A DNA stretch of 64,000 bases from Ciona intestinalis (GCF_000224145.3 NC_020175.2:4799585-4863584); one strand, 5' to 3'; shown: positions 49,042 through 60,361, counted from the stretch's first letter. Notes: a model not told the origin generated them from the letters alone. A program made the numbers and translations.

Positions 49042-50508
49042 TTTGCTGAAATATTTTTAACGATCTATCTAAGTCAACACTTTTCACTGTAAATAAAAAA
49101 CAAACAATGTTAATTTACAGGCCACAGAAAGAGGGTGTATGTCAAATCTCGTATATGGAGTGGCAGGAGTCCCATGTTGCAGGACCTTACCCACGTAGAA
49201 TAGAAGAGAACGTGGGGGATAATAAACTAACGACGGGCCAAGTCTTACTACACATGGTGCAGAATAGGCTACAGGGTGATAAATAAACTCTTCATAGCAA
49301 TTAGCATAACACGAAACTGCTACAACAAATTAAAACTAGAGACAGAATGCGAAAACAAATATATATACTGTAATGTTGTACGAAAAATAACGAAGACAAG
49401 TATTCTATAGAAACCTTAAACAGTATCACATGATAAGAATTGCGCTCAGGTATACTTATAACGTGCTACCATGAAATTCTCCGCAGTAAATCACTTAAAA
49501 TGCGGATAATGAATTTCCACACTTACACATATTACTGCGCTTACACAAAACTACGTACACGTGAACTAAGGAGTACAGAAGTTAAGAGTCAATATTGCTG
49601 TAAATTATTTGTCTTTGCGTGGATGGCCAACGACATACATTACAACATGGGTGTCTTATTTTATTTTACACAACTCTCGCCCAGTTACAAGTTACCACAT
49701 ACAGCTCATACTGTAGTTTAGAGGTTGGAATTGCCATAAAGACCGTCAATCATTTGTCCCTGCGTGTCAGGGCAGCGACAGTCGTTATACCATGGGTGTC
49801 TTGTTTCACAAAACGCGTGCCTGTTTACAAGTTACCACGTACAGCGTTTACCGGAGTTCGGAAATTGAAATCCTTTTTACCATAAAAGACTGTCAATCAT
49901 TATTGTTGCTGCGTGACAGGGCAACGACAGTCGTTCCAGCACCGGTATCTTATCCTTGTTATGACGGTTCACGATCGAGGAAACAAGTGTAGCAGCATGT
50001 CACAGGCCTGCATGTAACAGCATTAGAACGCCTTTATCGGCCTTCTAACCCAAGATCAATATTTGATTTTTTTATAAATTTGTTGATATTAGGTACATGC
50101 TGTTAAATTATCATTCATACAAAGCATGTACACAGCACGCGTCTATTCACCCCGGACTCTAATAAACGTTGGTTGCAGATATTAATAAACCATCATGCAT
50201 TTTATTGTTTCTAGATTTTGCTTGTGTGTGTAGCCTCATATAGCCTACATTTGTTTTTGGTTATCGACCTACGACGTATACGCTATCAATGCTGTTTTAA
50301 CATCCACGCAGTTGTCTAAGTTATACGAAGTGAAAAATCACCAAGGCAATATTTCGGTTTAACATTCTGTGGTGTCGAAGGGTTACTTAGAAACATCAAG
50401 GAAGTTATTAAATCAAAAAAACTTCACGTGATCGTTTCAGTGAAATCGGTAGAGATAAAAAAAGAGCTTTTTTCAAAAAAAGTGCTTACGCGTTTGATAA
50501 CCACCACG
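49042..50508. other. Repeat-rich intergenic region with local duplications
   Basis: No coding exon seen. It holds three or more copies of the dispersed 'ataacatgggtgtc..cacctc..gttaccacatacag' repeat (about 49600-49960). Two segments are each duplicated further right: 49294-49470 matches 51508-51700, and about 50180-50240 matches about 51165-51235. The duplicated segments bracket the small secreted-peptide gene. Confidence 0.6.
49600..49960 (-). repeat. Cluster of three dispersed short-repeat copies
   Basis: Three successive reversed copies, each with 'ccctgcgtg-cagggcaacgacagtcgtt', 'gggtgtcttgttt' and 'acaagttaccacgtacag' or variants. Upstream flank of the peptide gene. Confidence 0.65.
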
Positions 50509-50521
50509 CTCGTAATAAAAG
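50423..50521 (+). promoter_or_regulatory. Core promoter of the small secreted-peptide gene
   Basis: A TATA-like TAATAAAAG at about 50513-50521, placed 25-30 bases before a plausible start site in 'atcatctcttcattt'. Upstream are TCACGTGA (50424-50431, E-box), AGATAA (about 50453) and TGATAA (about 50495, GATA-type), and TGTGGT (about 50369, RUNX-type) just outside the stated range. The motif matches are read directly; their use is inference. Confidence 0.45.
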
Positions 50522-50623
50522 GCGGTGCGTTCTGGTAAGAAATCATCTCTTCATTTAGAAGGCAACAAAGTGAGTGGTTGGTTTGATTTACTTGTGTTTT
50601 GTGACTAATATTTGTTTCTGCAG

Positions 50624-51146
50624 ATGAATAAGTCAGCGCTTCTCCTCTTGCATGTCATCGGACTCCTTGTCTCTATGGAAACTGCCGTGGTACATGGATT
50701 CTGGAGAGCCCGCCCTACACCACCACCAGAGACGCGTCGCCGATGGGGAGGGTGGAACCAACAGCAGAATGGTAGGAATTATTATTTGTTAACTTTCTAT
50801 GGTTACATTAAATGTAAGAAATGGTCAGTAGGTCACTGGTCATACGTCATAATGTATAATATAAGTTAAAATACAGTATTATATCATTTTTTATTAAGAA
50901 GATAAATATTAAAAAAGAAATGTACAAAATATGTAGCACCCAACAACTGTTATTTTTAGTTGGAACCCGAGTTCTAGACTCCTCATAAAATAAGTTAAGT
51001 AACCTGTGGGAACCAGTTTTCTAGGGGAACCAGATTTCTACGACATCGGCTTACGTATATACCGCGACATTTAATACATTTAATGTGTTTCAGTCCCAGA
51101 CTTAGTGGACGAGTTAAGCGATCTGGAAATGATATTGGACAATTAG
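50624..51146 (+). CDS. Small secreted cationic peptide precursor, antimicrobial-peptide-like (66 aa, complete)
   Basis: Coding exons 50624-50771 and 51094-51146, preceded by a non-coding exon ending at 50569 (GTGAGT donor, 54-base intron, 'tttctgcag' acceptor directly before the ATG). The precursor starts MNKSALLLLHVIGLLVSM, a typical signal peptide with likely cleavage near AVVHG/F. Next comes a 24-residue core, FWRARPTPPPETRRRWGG.., with three Trp, five Arg and net charge about +4. Exon 2 joins in phase and adds an acidic tail, PDLVDELSDLEMILDN (net about -6), then TAG. AATAAA follows 36 bases later (51182). Signal, cationic core and anionic tail is the layout of ascidian antimicrobial-peptide precursors such as styelins; a neuropeptide or other secreted hormone is possible, although no dibasic-amidation GKR site is seen. 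I recognise no named homologue. Confidence 0.65.
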
Positions 51147-51787
51147 ATGATCTAAAATGCCTAATGTTGGTTGCAAACAATAATAAACCATCATGCATTT
51201 TAATGTTTCTTGATTTTGTTTGTTTATGTGTAGCCTCATATATAGTTGTTCTTGTTCACGACAGCCGATTTATTACCCTATATTGTATGGAACGGAGAAC
51301 GAGTTCGCAGAAATAGTCCGCAGGTGGAGTCCTACGGGTCAAGAATCGGGACAGAAAACGGGACTTGGCCGGAACACTAGAGTCGGAACATGAAGAAAAA
51401 ACTTCACTACCGCGAGCACATCACTTCCGGACGTACAAGGGTGTTGGGGTAATGGGCCAAATCTGGCTTAAATCCCAGGTCCTCACGGACCTCACCCATA
51501 CAGAATAGAAATTAGCATAAAACGAAACTGTTACAACAAATTAAAACTAAAGACAGAATGCGAAAACAAATATATATACTGTAATGTTGTACGAAAAATA
51601 ATAAAGAGAAGTTTTCTATAGAAACCTTAAACAGTATCACACATGGCGCCCTCTATAGAGGTATCACATGATAAAAATTTCGCTCAGACAGGTATACTTA
51701 TAATACGCTACCATATATATATATATATTCTAATAATAATCCTCCGCAGTGGAATTGGCATTAAGACCATCGACCATTTGTCCCTGC

Positions 51788-52287
51788 NNNNNNNNNNNNN
51801 NNNNNNNNNNNNNNNNNNNNNNNNNNNNNNNNNNNNNNNNNNNNNNNNNNNNNNNNNNNNNNNNNNNNNNNNNNNNNNNNNNNNNNNNNNNNNNNNNNNN
51901 NNNNNNNNNNNNNNNNNNNNNNNNNNNNNNNNNNNNNNNNNNNNNNNNNNNNNNNNNNNNNNNNNNNNNNNNNNNNNNNNNNNNNNNNNNNNNNNNNNNN
52001 NNNNNNNNNNNNNNNNNNNNNNNNNNNNNNNNNNNNNNNNNNNNNNNNNNNNNNNNNNNNNNNNNNNNNNNNNNNNNNNNNNNNNNNNNNNNNNNNNNNN
52101 NNNNNNNNNNNNNNNNNNNNNNNNNNNNNNNNNNNNNNNNNNNNNNNNNNNNNNNNNNNNNNNNNNNNNNNNNNNNNNNNNNNNNNNNNNNNNNNNNNNN
52201 NNNNNNNNNNNNNNNNNNNNNNNNNNNNNNNNNNNNNNNNNNNNNNNNNNNNNNNNNNNNNNNNNNNNNNNNNNNNNNNNNNNNNNN
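51788..52287. other. Assembly gap of 500 N
   Basis: Exactly 500 N, probably a gap of unknown size. The missing sequence should contain the last exons of EIF3L (about the final 170-200 residues in the human protein) and may hold more of the duplicated peptide-gene region. Confidence 0.9.
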
Positions 52288-52353
52288 TTTCTGCACTTTC
52301 AGCCTTTCATAAATTTTCTAGCCCTTACAAAAATACTTTGTTATAAAACATAC

Positions 52354-55104
52354 CATGTCCATTTTATATTGGCTTGGTCGTTGTAACGTTGTATTCTTGG
52401 TACGTTGTATGTATGTCAATATGCTTGAGAAGGTATCGATAGCTGCTTGGTATTTTCGCATCATCATGTAAGCAAAACCAACATAATAATATGTTGTGAT
52501 CTGACACTCAGGCACACGGGAATACACAGTACTCTGTATAATGGAAGTTGGGTTAGAGTGTTGTGATTGCCTGTTTAGTAGTTTTCTCCTACCAAAGAGT
52601 ATGTTAAAAATATTTAATAGCATAAAACAACTTCAAAAATTCAAAATATGTGGTGAATACAATGTACTTTTACTTCTTGTTTGTATAAACAGCTAACAGC
52701 TGGGTAAAGGGTGATTTAAAACTAAATTTCTCTAATAAATTATGTAACAGTAATATCTCACCCGCTTAGTAATATTAATATTCTCCAAAACAGACAACGC
52801 GTGTTGGTAATCTCCCAACAAACTATGAAGTCTCAATAAACCAATAAGACTGAAATATCCGAGCATCTTGTAAAGTGAACACCCACCAAACATACCTGCG
52901 TATAAGATGCAACAATTATAAAAAAACTTTATTTGATTGATATTAAGCCAGGCATAGATGGGTTGGCAGGGTAGACAAACCTGCCCACCGAATTTTTTTA
53001 CACTGCACTAATCAGTAAACATTAAATGAATTAAGTTCGTTTAGTTCACTTTTTTTTTATATATAACTATCCCTGCCTCCCCTACATTTTAAAAAGTTTG
53101 ACGCCTATGATATCAGGCACTAGAGTAACTATATAATATTGATAATTTAATAACTACTAACTATTTTTAAGTTTAGGAAGTATAATTTAAACATACCGGC
53201 AACATTAGCAATGGAGTCTTGATCTAAACCATCATTATACGCTTGTAGTTGTTCGTTTATCTTAGATTTATCAACGAGTGAATGAAGAACATTCAACACA
53301 CTATGTATGTTCCATATCTGTGTGTTTCAAATATAGGCTTGGTAAACCAGTGTAGAAAATATTAATAAAAAAAAAAAAAAAATCTGGGGCGACATTTCTA
53401 AAATGCAGCTACACTCATAGGATAATGGGCCAATTCCTAATCTAAATCAAATGTCACATAGCGTACCATGCTATAGAACCTCACCCATATATAACATAAC
53501 CATACCCTCCATCTTACCTTAGGATTACTCCTCAATATATCGATCTCATCTTCAGTTTCTTGCTAAGTTTGCATCGATATTGAGAAAGGCTNNNNNNNNN
53601 NNNNNNNNNNNNNNNNNNNNNNNNNNNNNNNNNNNNNNNNNAAGGAACTGGACCGTCGGCATCTAAATAAAGGTTACATTTATGAACCCATACTTATTAG
53701 GAATTTTACAGATTAATGTGGTAAATCGCAATATATATACTTTAGATCTGCTTGTTTGTTTAAACACTTAACATTAAAGTAAAACTGGGTTCCTAAAACG
53801 TTTGATGTTACCCCTGTTCCAGGTAATCTCATACACCCCCCACATTTTTTACATCTATGTCCCTAACTTGTATATAAAACACCACTTACTCAATATATAG
53901 TTGAACAAATCACAATAGTTGTAATACGACTTGAACCTTTGCTCCTGTGTTGGCCCACTCTGTATCCTCGCATATATATGTCGGTAATATAACTCCTTAT
54001 ACATGATCATGAACAAGGCATCTGGATGGAACAATAACCTAATAACTTGTATTACAAACCCAAGGCTAAGTCTTTATAATATGGCGGTTTCTAAGAAGAT
54101 CTTATGTAAATATCATATAAACATACCATTATACCAATACAGATTTTGTCAATTGGTATTTAAATAACTGATTGAAACAAAATATAATGTGCAAATTTGT
54201 GTGTGCATAATCAAAATGTATAGGAAATCCTGTATATAAATGCTGACCAGCATACACGTGATTACATGTTAATACATACCGTTTCCCACAATATGCATGA
54301 TTGACTCAGCTTCTGGCCACGGTTCACTTGAGTAATATTTCTCAGTTAAATGATTCCATCTGTTCAATATAAACGTTTATCTGTTTGATCATGATATACC
54401 ATTATTAACAAAACAAATTTAAACAATAGCTAAACCGATTTACTAGGTCAGATCAAGATCACTGCATATTTAAAAAAATACTACAAATAACATATGTGTA
54501 GTTTTGTATGCTACGTCACACAAATTGAATGAGCTTTTGATTTTAAAGAAAACTTGTAAGTTCTTATATTAACATAAGACAAAACATAGGAATTTAATAT
54601 TAACCCCACACCACACACCCATTCTCGTAGTAATTCTCAATCTCGTAAGTGTTTTGGTCGTTAAGGGCCTTCTGAAAATATTGCAAATATTTCTGCACGG
54701 GTTGTGGCATTGATTGCCGATGACGTTCGTATTCAAGATCTAAGTTTGGATCCCCCGTGTGGCCTTGTTCATGGCTTTCCTCTTCATACTGCAGAGGTTT
54801 AATATAGGTTACTATCATTTATCTTGTCACCTTATTATAACTTAACAGTGTGCATGAGGGGTATGAATACACCATGTGTCTGGTGTATAAAAAGTCACAC
54901 ATGTGGGCTAACAAGCACATATGGTGCATAACATACACCTCATGCTACTGTCAAAACATGGGGTCGTCTTATACAACGAACGTATTCATACATCTCAGGC
55001 TTACTGTCATGCATAGCATACACAGTTTAGAAAACACATGTTTTAATACACAAAGCAATAAACCATTAGATTCTCACCAGTTCCACATTATATTCTGCTT
55101 CTTC
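52354..55104 (-). CDS. EIF3L: EIF3L, translation initiation factor 3 subunit L (partial, broken by gaps)
   Basis: Exons in order on the minus strand: a 27-base microexon 55078-55104 (EEAEYNVEL), about 54604-54790 ([20 protein letters not shown]), about 54283-54359 ([13 protein letters not shown]), about 53891-54021 ([14 protein letters not shown]), 53642-53666 (DADGPVP) into a gap, about 53520-53590 ([11 protein letters not shown]..), about 53196-53322 ([17 protein letters not shown]), about 52762-52896 ([18 protein letters not shown]), and 52354-52537 ([19 protein letters not shown]). These follow the human EIF3L sequence in order. The C-terminal PCI part lies in the 500-N gap, and the ATG exon upstream of 55104 was not located. 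In exon 53520-53590 one A appears to be missing from a run next to the gap, shifting the frame; an assembly error is the likely cause. EIF3L is a cytosolic subunit of the 43S-recruiting eIF3 complex. Confidence 0.88.
53591..53641. other. Short assembly gap inside EIF3L
   Basis: About 51 N between two EIF3L exon fragments. Missing sequence should encode roughly the segment around the family's LPNQWLWDIIDEFIYQFQSF block. Confidence 0.85.
54845..55010 (-). repeat. Minisatellite-like array, reversed copies
   Basis: Copies of the same unit as at 30.6 kb ('gtgtatgaatacaccatgtg' orientation), partly degraded, in the first introns of EIF3L. Confidence 0.65.
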
Positions 55105-55881
55105 CTGAAACATTATTTACATCCAAGATACGTCACGGTTGTGTTTGTTAACAACGTTAAAAATACAAACACAATATTTCGTACACGTCTGCTGAAAATA
55201 GGTTGATAAACAAACTGCTTTAATGCTATATTTACGTTTAAATTAAGTTATAACAACAAATAAAACACGTGTTTATTATAAGAACTGACACACGGATTTT
55301 GCGGAAAAGTACGAATACGAAACACGGAAATTATCTTTTCCGCAAAAAAACATAAAAAAATGTTGTTTCATATAAATTGGTTCGTTTTTTACACCTGTTT
55401 TAAATTTTGTTGACAAAAAATCAATGAAATGCAGGGTTTTACTTATACCAAATTTATCTAGGATAAAACGCACGCAGATCCGTATATCACGCTGTGCTGT
55501 ACAAAGTACCAGCTGTATAGGATTTATACGTGTAGTATTTTGGTGAAGACGTTTTAAGTTTATGTTGAACTAGGAAATGTGAGAGGCTGCGTTATATGAG
55601 TATAGAAAGCAATACTCTTAACTGTATACCAAGCAATGCTCGCATAATATCAAATACGTTTTTGAATCGTCATGCCATATTAACTCTCAATTCCACAGAA
55701 CTATAATGACTCCGCATAAAATTAGGAAGAGAAAAAGGCAAATTTTAATGCTTGAGTAAACATCAGCGTGACATATTTTGAAGACCACACACAAGAAGAT
55801 TTTAAACACACGGGTTTTATCGATCTTTCGTCGTATTTATAACACTGGAAACTGGTTGGATCGGATATCATTCGTGTGAAA
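55105..55881. other. Divergent region between EIF3L and HMBS
   Basis: Should contain the EIF3L start exon and both promoters. No start exon could be fixed. AT-rich, no repeat recognised, no obvious TATA box next to HMBS. Confidence 0.4.
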
Positions 55882-58800
55882 ATGGGAGACAACAACATAC
55901 TTCGTGTGGGGACAAGGAAAAGTGAGGTAAGAAGTAAAACAAAATGTTGGTTTCCATTTTTAAAGAATAATCTGATTGTATATCTGAATGTATAACGAAG
56001 GCGATATTATACCTCAGTGACATTCTAACTTGTAACATATATATATAAATATATATCATTTTATTAACATTGTTAATGGTCCACTATATAAACAAAAATG
56101 TTTATTTTTGACAAAAATCATTAAAAAAGGTAAAAATATAATCTCCCCACAAAAAGCAAACAATCTAGGCGCTTGTTGTGTTGTATGTTGTGTAAATCAT
56201 TGAGACATAACTTGTTTAATAACCAAAAGATTTTTAAACTAATTATTTGATTAATGTCTTATTATTTTGTAACGATAAACAAATTTTCTTCCAGTTAGCC
56301 ATGGTACAAACGAACTGGGTTGTCAATCAACTAAAGTCATTGAACAAGTCGTTGGAAGTTGAGATTGGTAATTATGATGTCATAGTCATTTATGTGTGGT
56401 CCGTAATTAAACCGTTTTAGTAAAATTTATAATTGCGATGTAATAATGAATAATTGTTGGGTGTGTTATTTTGCTATTAGATTTTAGATGAATTAGTATT
56501 ACATATTAGAAGACTTTATTTGAAATTATGAAATATATATATAATATTAAAAATCGAATAAATTATTTTTTGGTCATTTATTGCACTGGTAAAAATAAGT
56601 TGAATAGGATGCTATAACTTCTTTTCATTCTTTATTCCCTTGGTAACAGTTTATAAAAATGACATTTCCTTGCTTTATATTCCAGTTCAAATGGCAACAA
56701 TTGGTGACAAAATATTGGACAAGTCACTTTCTAAGGTGAGACTCTCTTATATATGTTCATAATTTAGCAGTTTTTAACGAGTTTTTTACAGACTGGTGAG
56801 AAAAGTTTGTTCACCAAGGAATTAGAAGATGCTTTGATTGCAAACCAAGTTGATCTTGTTGTGAATTCATTGAAAGATATGCCGTCAACACTTCCACCAA
56901 ATCTTACAATATCTGCCGTGTCCAGGTGAGATGGAATGAAGTAATGTTGCTAAATGGGTTATTCTGTTGCACAAAAGTGATTTAAGTATCATAGGTGTAA
57001 TGTTAGAGGTAATGTCACACCAAGTTTTGAAACAAGGGTTACATCATATATTTTAGCTACCTAGTTTGAGGGATCAACAGCTTTTTCCAGGTGTTAGGTG
57101 TCACTACAAATAAGCAGAGCCAAAGTATATTTTAGTTACCTCATGAATCAGAAAGGTTTCCTATGTTTGATAAGTGAGTGTAACTGCATTTAAGCAATAT
57201 CACCCCAGATTTTGTTTAAGTTGAAAAAAATATAATATTTATATATGAACAATGTAGTAGTTTCATTTCTTAAATATTTTCCAACAGACGTGAAGACCCA
57301 CGTGATGCTGTGATTATGCATCCGGATAATGTTGGGAAGAGATTGGAAGATCTTCCTCCTGGGAGGTTGGTGTTGATTCATATACAACGTATATAATATA
57401 TTTAGTAACAATTAATAGAATAAAAATCTCCTAATTATAAAAACGAATTTTCACATTATTGTATGCTATATGGTTGAGGACGAGGTCCTTGTTGAGGACC
57501 TAGGATTTAGGCCAGATTTTGCCCCTATACCTGCCCCCCTTGAGTTTAAAAGTTTGGTGCAATGGAAATGGCTACCTAGTTCGGCCACATATTAAAAGTT
57601 TCAGTAACAAATACCATTTCCTTACCAATTTTTATAATTGTATAAACATCCAACTAATTTGTTAATTAAGGAAACACCAATTTGTTATCATTTTAATTAA
57701 TTGTTAGTTACACAGATGCTATTATAATTACCTCCAAACCAGTCATCCAATTCTTACAATAGCTTAAACCTTTAGTTATTATAATAACCTTTAGTTATTA
57801 TATCCTGGTACATAATAGTGGCGTTGAGTCTCACATGTAATAGTTTATAATGATGCTTTACCACATACCTAATCAATCCACTGCTCCCTAGTATTGTTGG
57901 CACAAGTTCATTGCGAAGAGTCGCGCAATTAAAGAAGTTGTTTCCTGATCTCAAGTTTAAAAGCATTGTGAGTTATTACATCATATTTTAATGATATCAT
58001 ATTTTTAAAAACATAACCATTCAATGAAATTATCTTACTTTCTTTTTAATAACATCACAATGATTTTAATAATATTAGTTTTATGACACAATCATATTAT
58101 TAATAACATTATCATATTTTAATGACTTCATCAATAATGACATACAGCGAGGAAACTTAAACACGAGGCTTCGTAAACTTGACGATGCCAGTAATTTCTC
58201 AGCGATTATTCTCGCGGTGGCTGGTGTTAAGAGGATGGGATGGAATGCGAGGATCTCTTACACACTTACTGTGAGCATTTACATTATTATATTGGAATGC
58301 TTCATTATAAACTGTTCTATTTTACATGGGTGAGATTTTACAGTAAGGCACGCTATGAAACCTGAGATTCAGGCCAGAACTGTTCCATTACCCCAACGTT
58401 CTATATGCACGACGTTATATTCTATATGAGTGAAGTCCTACAGAGTGACATGTAATGGGACATGAGATTCAGGCAGAAGTTAGCTCACTAACTCAAGACT
58501 ATCTTGTGCCACTTCCCGGTTACTTATGTTAACTATTAACTTATCATTGATGGAGTTAAATATTAAAAGAAGGAAAATATTTGTAACAATGTTTGTTTAT
58601 TGTTAAAGTTGTAACAGGTTTGGCTCCTGAAATTAAAAGTGGAGTTGAACTACTTGAAAATTCATTTTACATATGTTGTAAATTATTGAACACTTTTGCC
58701 ACCCACAGTTTAAAGTTATACAAAATTTATTACAATTTTGTGATCTGTTTTTTTTTTGGAAATTAAAATTTCCACTTTATTTATTACTCATGATGTCATT

Positions 58801-60135
58801 ATAGACCGATGAATGCTTGTACGCGATTGGTCAAGGAGCACTTGGGATCGAAACAAGAGCTGATGATATGAAAAGTATAAAGTTGGTGTCGCAACTTCAC
58901 GATAAAGATACTGTGATAAGAACAGTGGCTGAGAGAGCTTTCCTAAAAACATTGGTCTGTATATACCTTGTGTTAGTGGTTATATAAAATCCATGTGTTA
59001 CAACTTGACAGCGAACATAAGGTGTATGAATACACCATGTGTGTCTGGTGTATAAGAAGGCACCCATGTTATAACTTGACAGTGAGTATGAGGTGTATGA
59101 ATACACCATGTGTGTCTGGTGTATAAGAAGACACCCATAAAATATCTTGACATTAAGCTTGAGGTATATACACTTAACATAAACACCATCATTCACAGGG
59201 AGGGGGGTGTTCGGTTCCACAAGCAGTTCATTCATGGATAATTGAAGATGAGGTTCGTGATTATTTAATACCATATTATGATGGTTGTTTATGTAGTAAA
59301 ATCTGGTAATTGGTAAAAAACATTTTATTCCCCCCTGTTTTAAAAGTTTATTTACTTCTCACCCCAAATGCCCCAACATCACACATTTACACTTAAGGTG
59401 GTTGTACTGGTGGTTGTACACAGTATTCGGAATTCCTCCGCTTTGTCTATTTTGTCAGGATTTCGCTGCCGCATGCGGAACTCGGTAATGGGTTTGCATA
59501 CGACGTAGCACACCGGAGATAATGTGTACACTGTAAAGCCACCTTTATGGTAATTAGACATATGTATCTTGTTCATCCAACCTTAACATCCCAGCTCTAC
59601 ATGAGAGGCGCGGTGTTCAACCTTGATGGTTCCAAGTCACTTTACGAAACGATGCAAACATCTCTGTTTGTCAACGAAGATGACAAGAAACTGGTGACAT
59701 TTTTACTTGATTTTTTATTGACTTGTTTATATAAACTTTATTATTAGAAACTTGTAAAAAAATCCCATTTTTTACATGTTTTTTTTAGTTTAACATTGAC
59801 ATAATATAAAGTAGCAAAGATCAAGTTAATTAAATAAAACAACAGAGGGAATTTGCAGCAAAATATCTTTCAATAAAAACATGCAAGGAGAAAAAACCAC
59901 TTGTGGAAAATTGTCAATAACATTTAACATTAAACAGATGGAGCCAGTAGACTTGGATAGTTGTTGTGAGTTTGCGAGCATAACAACCAGCCATAAATTC
60001 ATCAACCCCATGTTATTAAAAGCATCCGGACATCTGGGGAGGGATCTCGCTTTGCTTCTTCTTCAACGAGGAGCAACTGCTATTCTTGATGAAGCTCGCG
60101 AGCAGAATTTGCTGCGTGTTGATGATGTTGTGTGA
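55882..60135 (+). CDS. HMBS: Hydroxymethylbilane synthase (porphobilinogen deaminase), complete (378 aa)
   Basis: Twelve exons: 55882-55926, 56295-56367, 56686-56735, 56792-56925, 57288-57365, 57892-57967, 58148-58270, 58805-58954, 59199-59252, 59595-59693, 59846-59902, 59938-60135; the sum is 1137 bases, 379 codons. The enzyme joins four porphobilinogens into hydroxymethylbilane, the third step of cytosolic haem synthesis. Visible family motifs: N-terminal [35 protein letters not shown] (active-site Asp region), [12 protein letters not shown] and [12 protein letters not shown] (substrate-binding Arg residues), and [11 protein letters not shown] carrying the Cys that holds the dipyrromethane cofactor. 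The C-terminal domain ([22 protein letters not shown]) matches the human end. Slightly longer than human (361) through an insert around exons 10-12. The last intron (59903-59937) would be only 35 bases long. Confidence 0.92.
58320..58500 (-). repeat. Two reversed copies of the GGTCCT/AGGACC repeat family
   Basis: Two adjacent degraded copies ('atgggtgagattttac..tgaaacctgagattcaggcc' and 'atgagtgaagtcctac..gggacatgagattcaggc') in an HMBS intron. Confidence 0.6.
58985..59165 (-). repeat. Minisatellite-like array, reversed copies (2-3)
   Basis: Copies containing 'aggtgtatgaatacaccatg' and 'tgtctggtgtataagaag', in the HMBS intron between exons 8 and 9. Same family as at 30.6 kb. Confidence 0.75.
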
Positions 60136-60202
60136 TGTCATAATTATGCCATGTGATGTCATAATGGTGTCATAATGATATCCATTGTCATATTATTTAG
60201 AC

Positions 60203-60361
60203 CAGGGCTTCTTAAACATTTATTCTCGCGACCCTTTTTAAATTCATTAAACTTTCCGCTGCCATTCACAATTAATACAATAATAAATACTTTGTGTATA
60301 ATTTGTAAACTATCAGTGACCCTGAAAGTTCGTTACATGACCCCTAGTTTGGGAAGCCCTG
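60203..60361. mobile_element. hAT-type MITE (about 159 bp)
   Basis: Terminal inverted repeats CAGGGCTTCTTAAAC and the complement of CAGGGCTTCCCAAAC (13 of 15 matching) begin with the CAGGG typical of hAT elements. Flanks 'atttagac' and 'atttaaat' look like an 8-bp target duplication with two changes. No coding capacity. It lies just after HMBS, possibly in its 3' UTR. Confidence 0.7.

Larger units (their letters stand above)
50150..51720. repeat. Local direct duplications flanking the peptide gene
   Basis: Two direct-repeat pairs. 'aaaccatcatgcattttattg..tgtgtagcctcatat' at about 50190-50240 recurs at about 51183-51235, where it is the 3' end of the peptide gene. 'cgaaaacaaatatatatact..tgtaatgttgtacgaaaaata' at about 49350-49390 recurs at about 51561-51600, with conserved flanks. 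The left copy of the gene's 3' end has no intact coding exon in front of it, so it looks like the remnant of a duplicated neighbour. The right copy ends near the 500-N gap. Confidence 0.6.

Noticed and set aside
51083-51316. 77-codon + strand ORF (MCFSPRL...)
   Set aside because: The in-phase second exon of the peptide gene uses a different frame here and stops at 51146. This longer frame has no signal or homology.
51643-52386. Open frames running through the 500-N gap
   Set aside because: Artefact of translating N.
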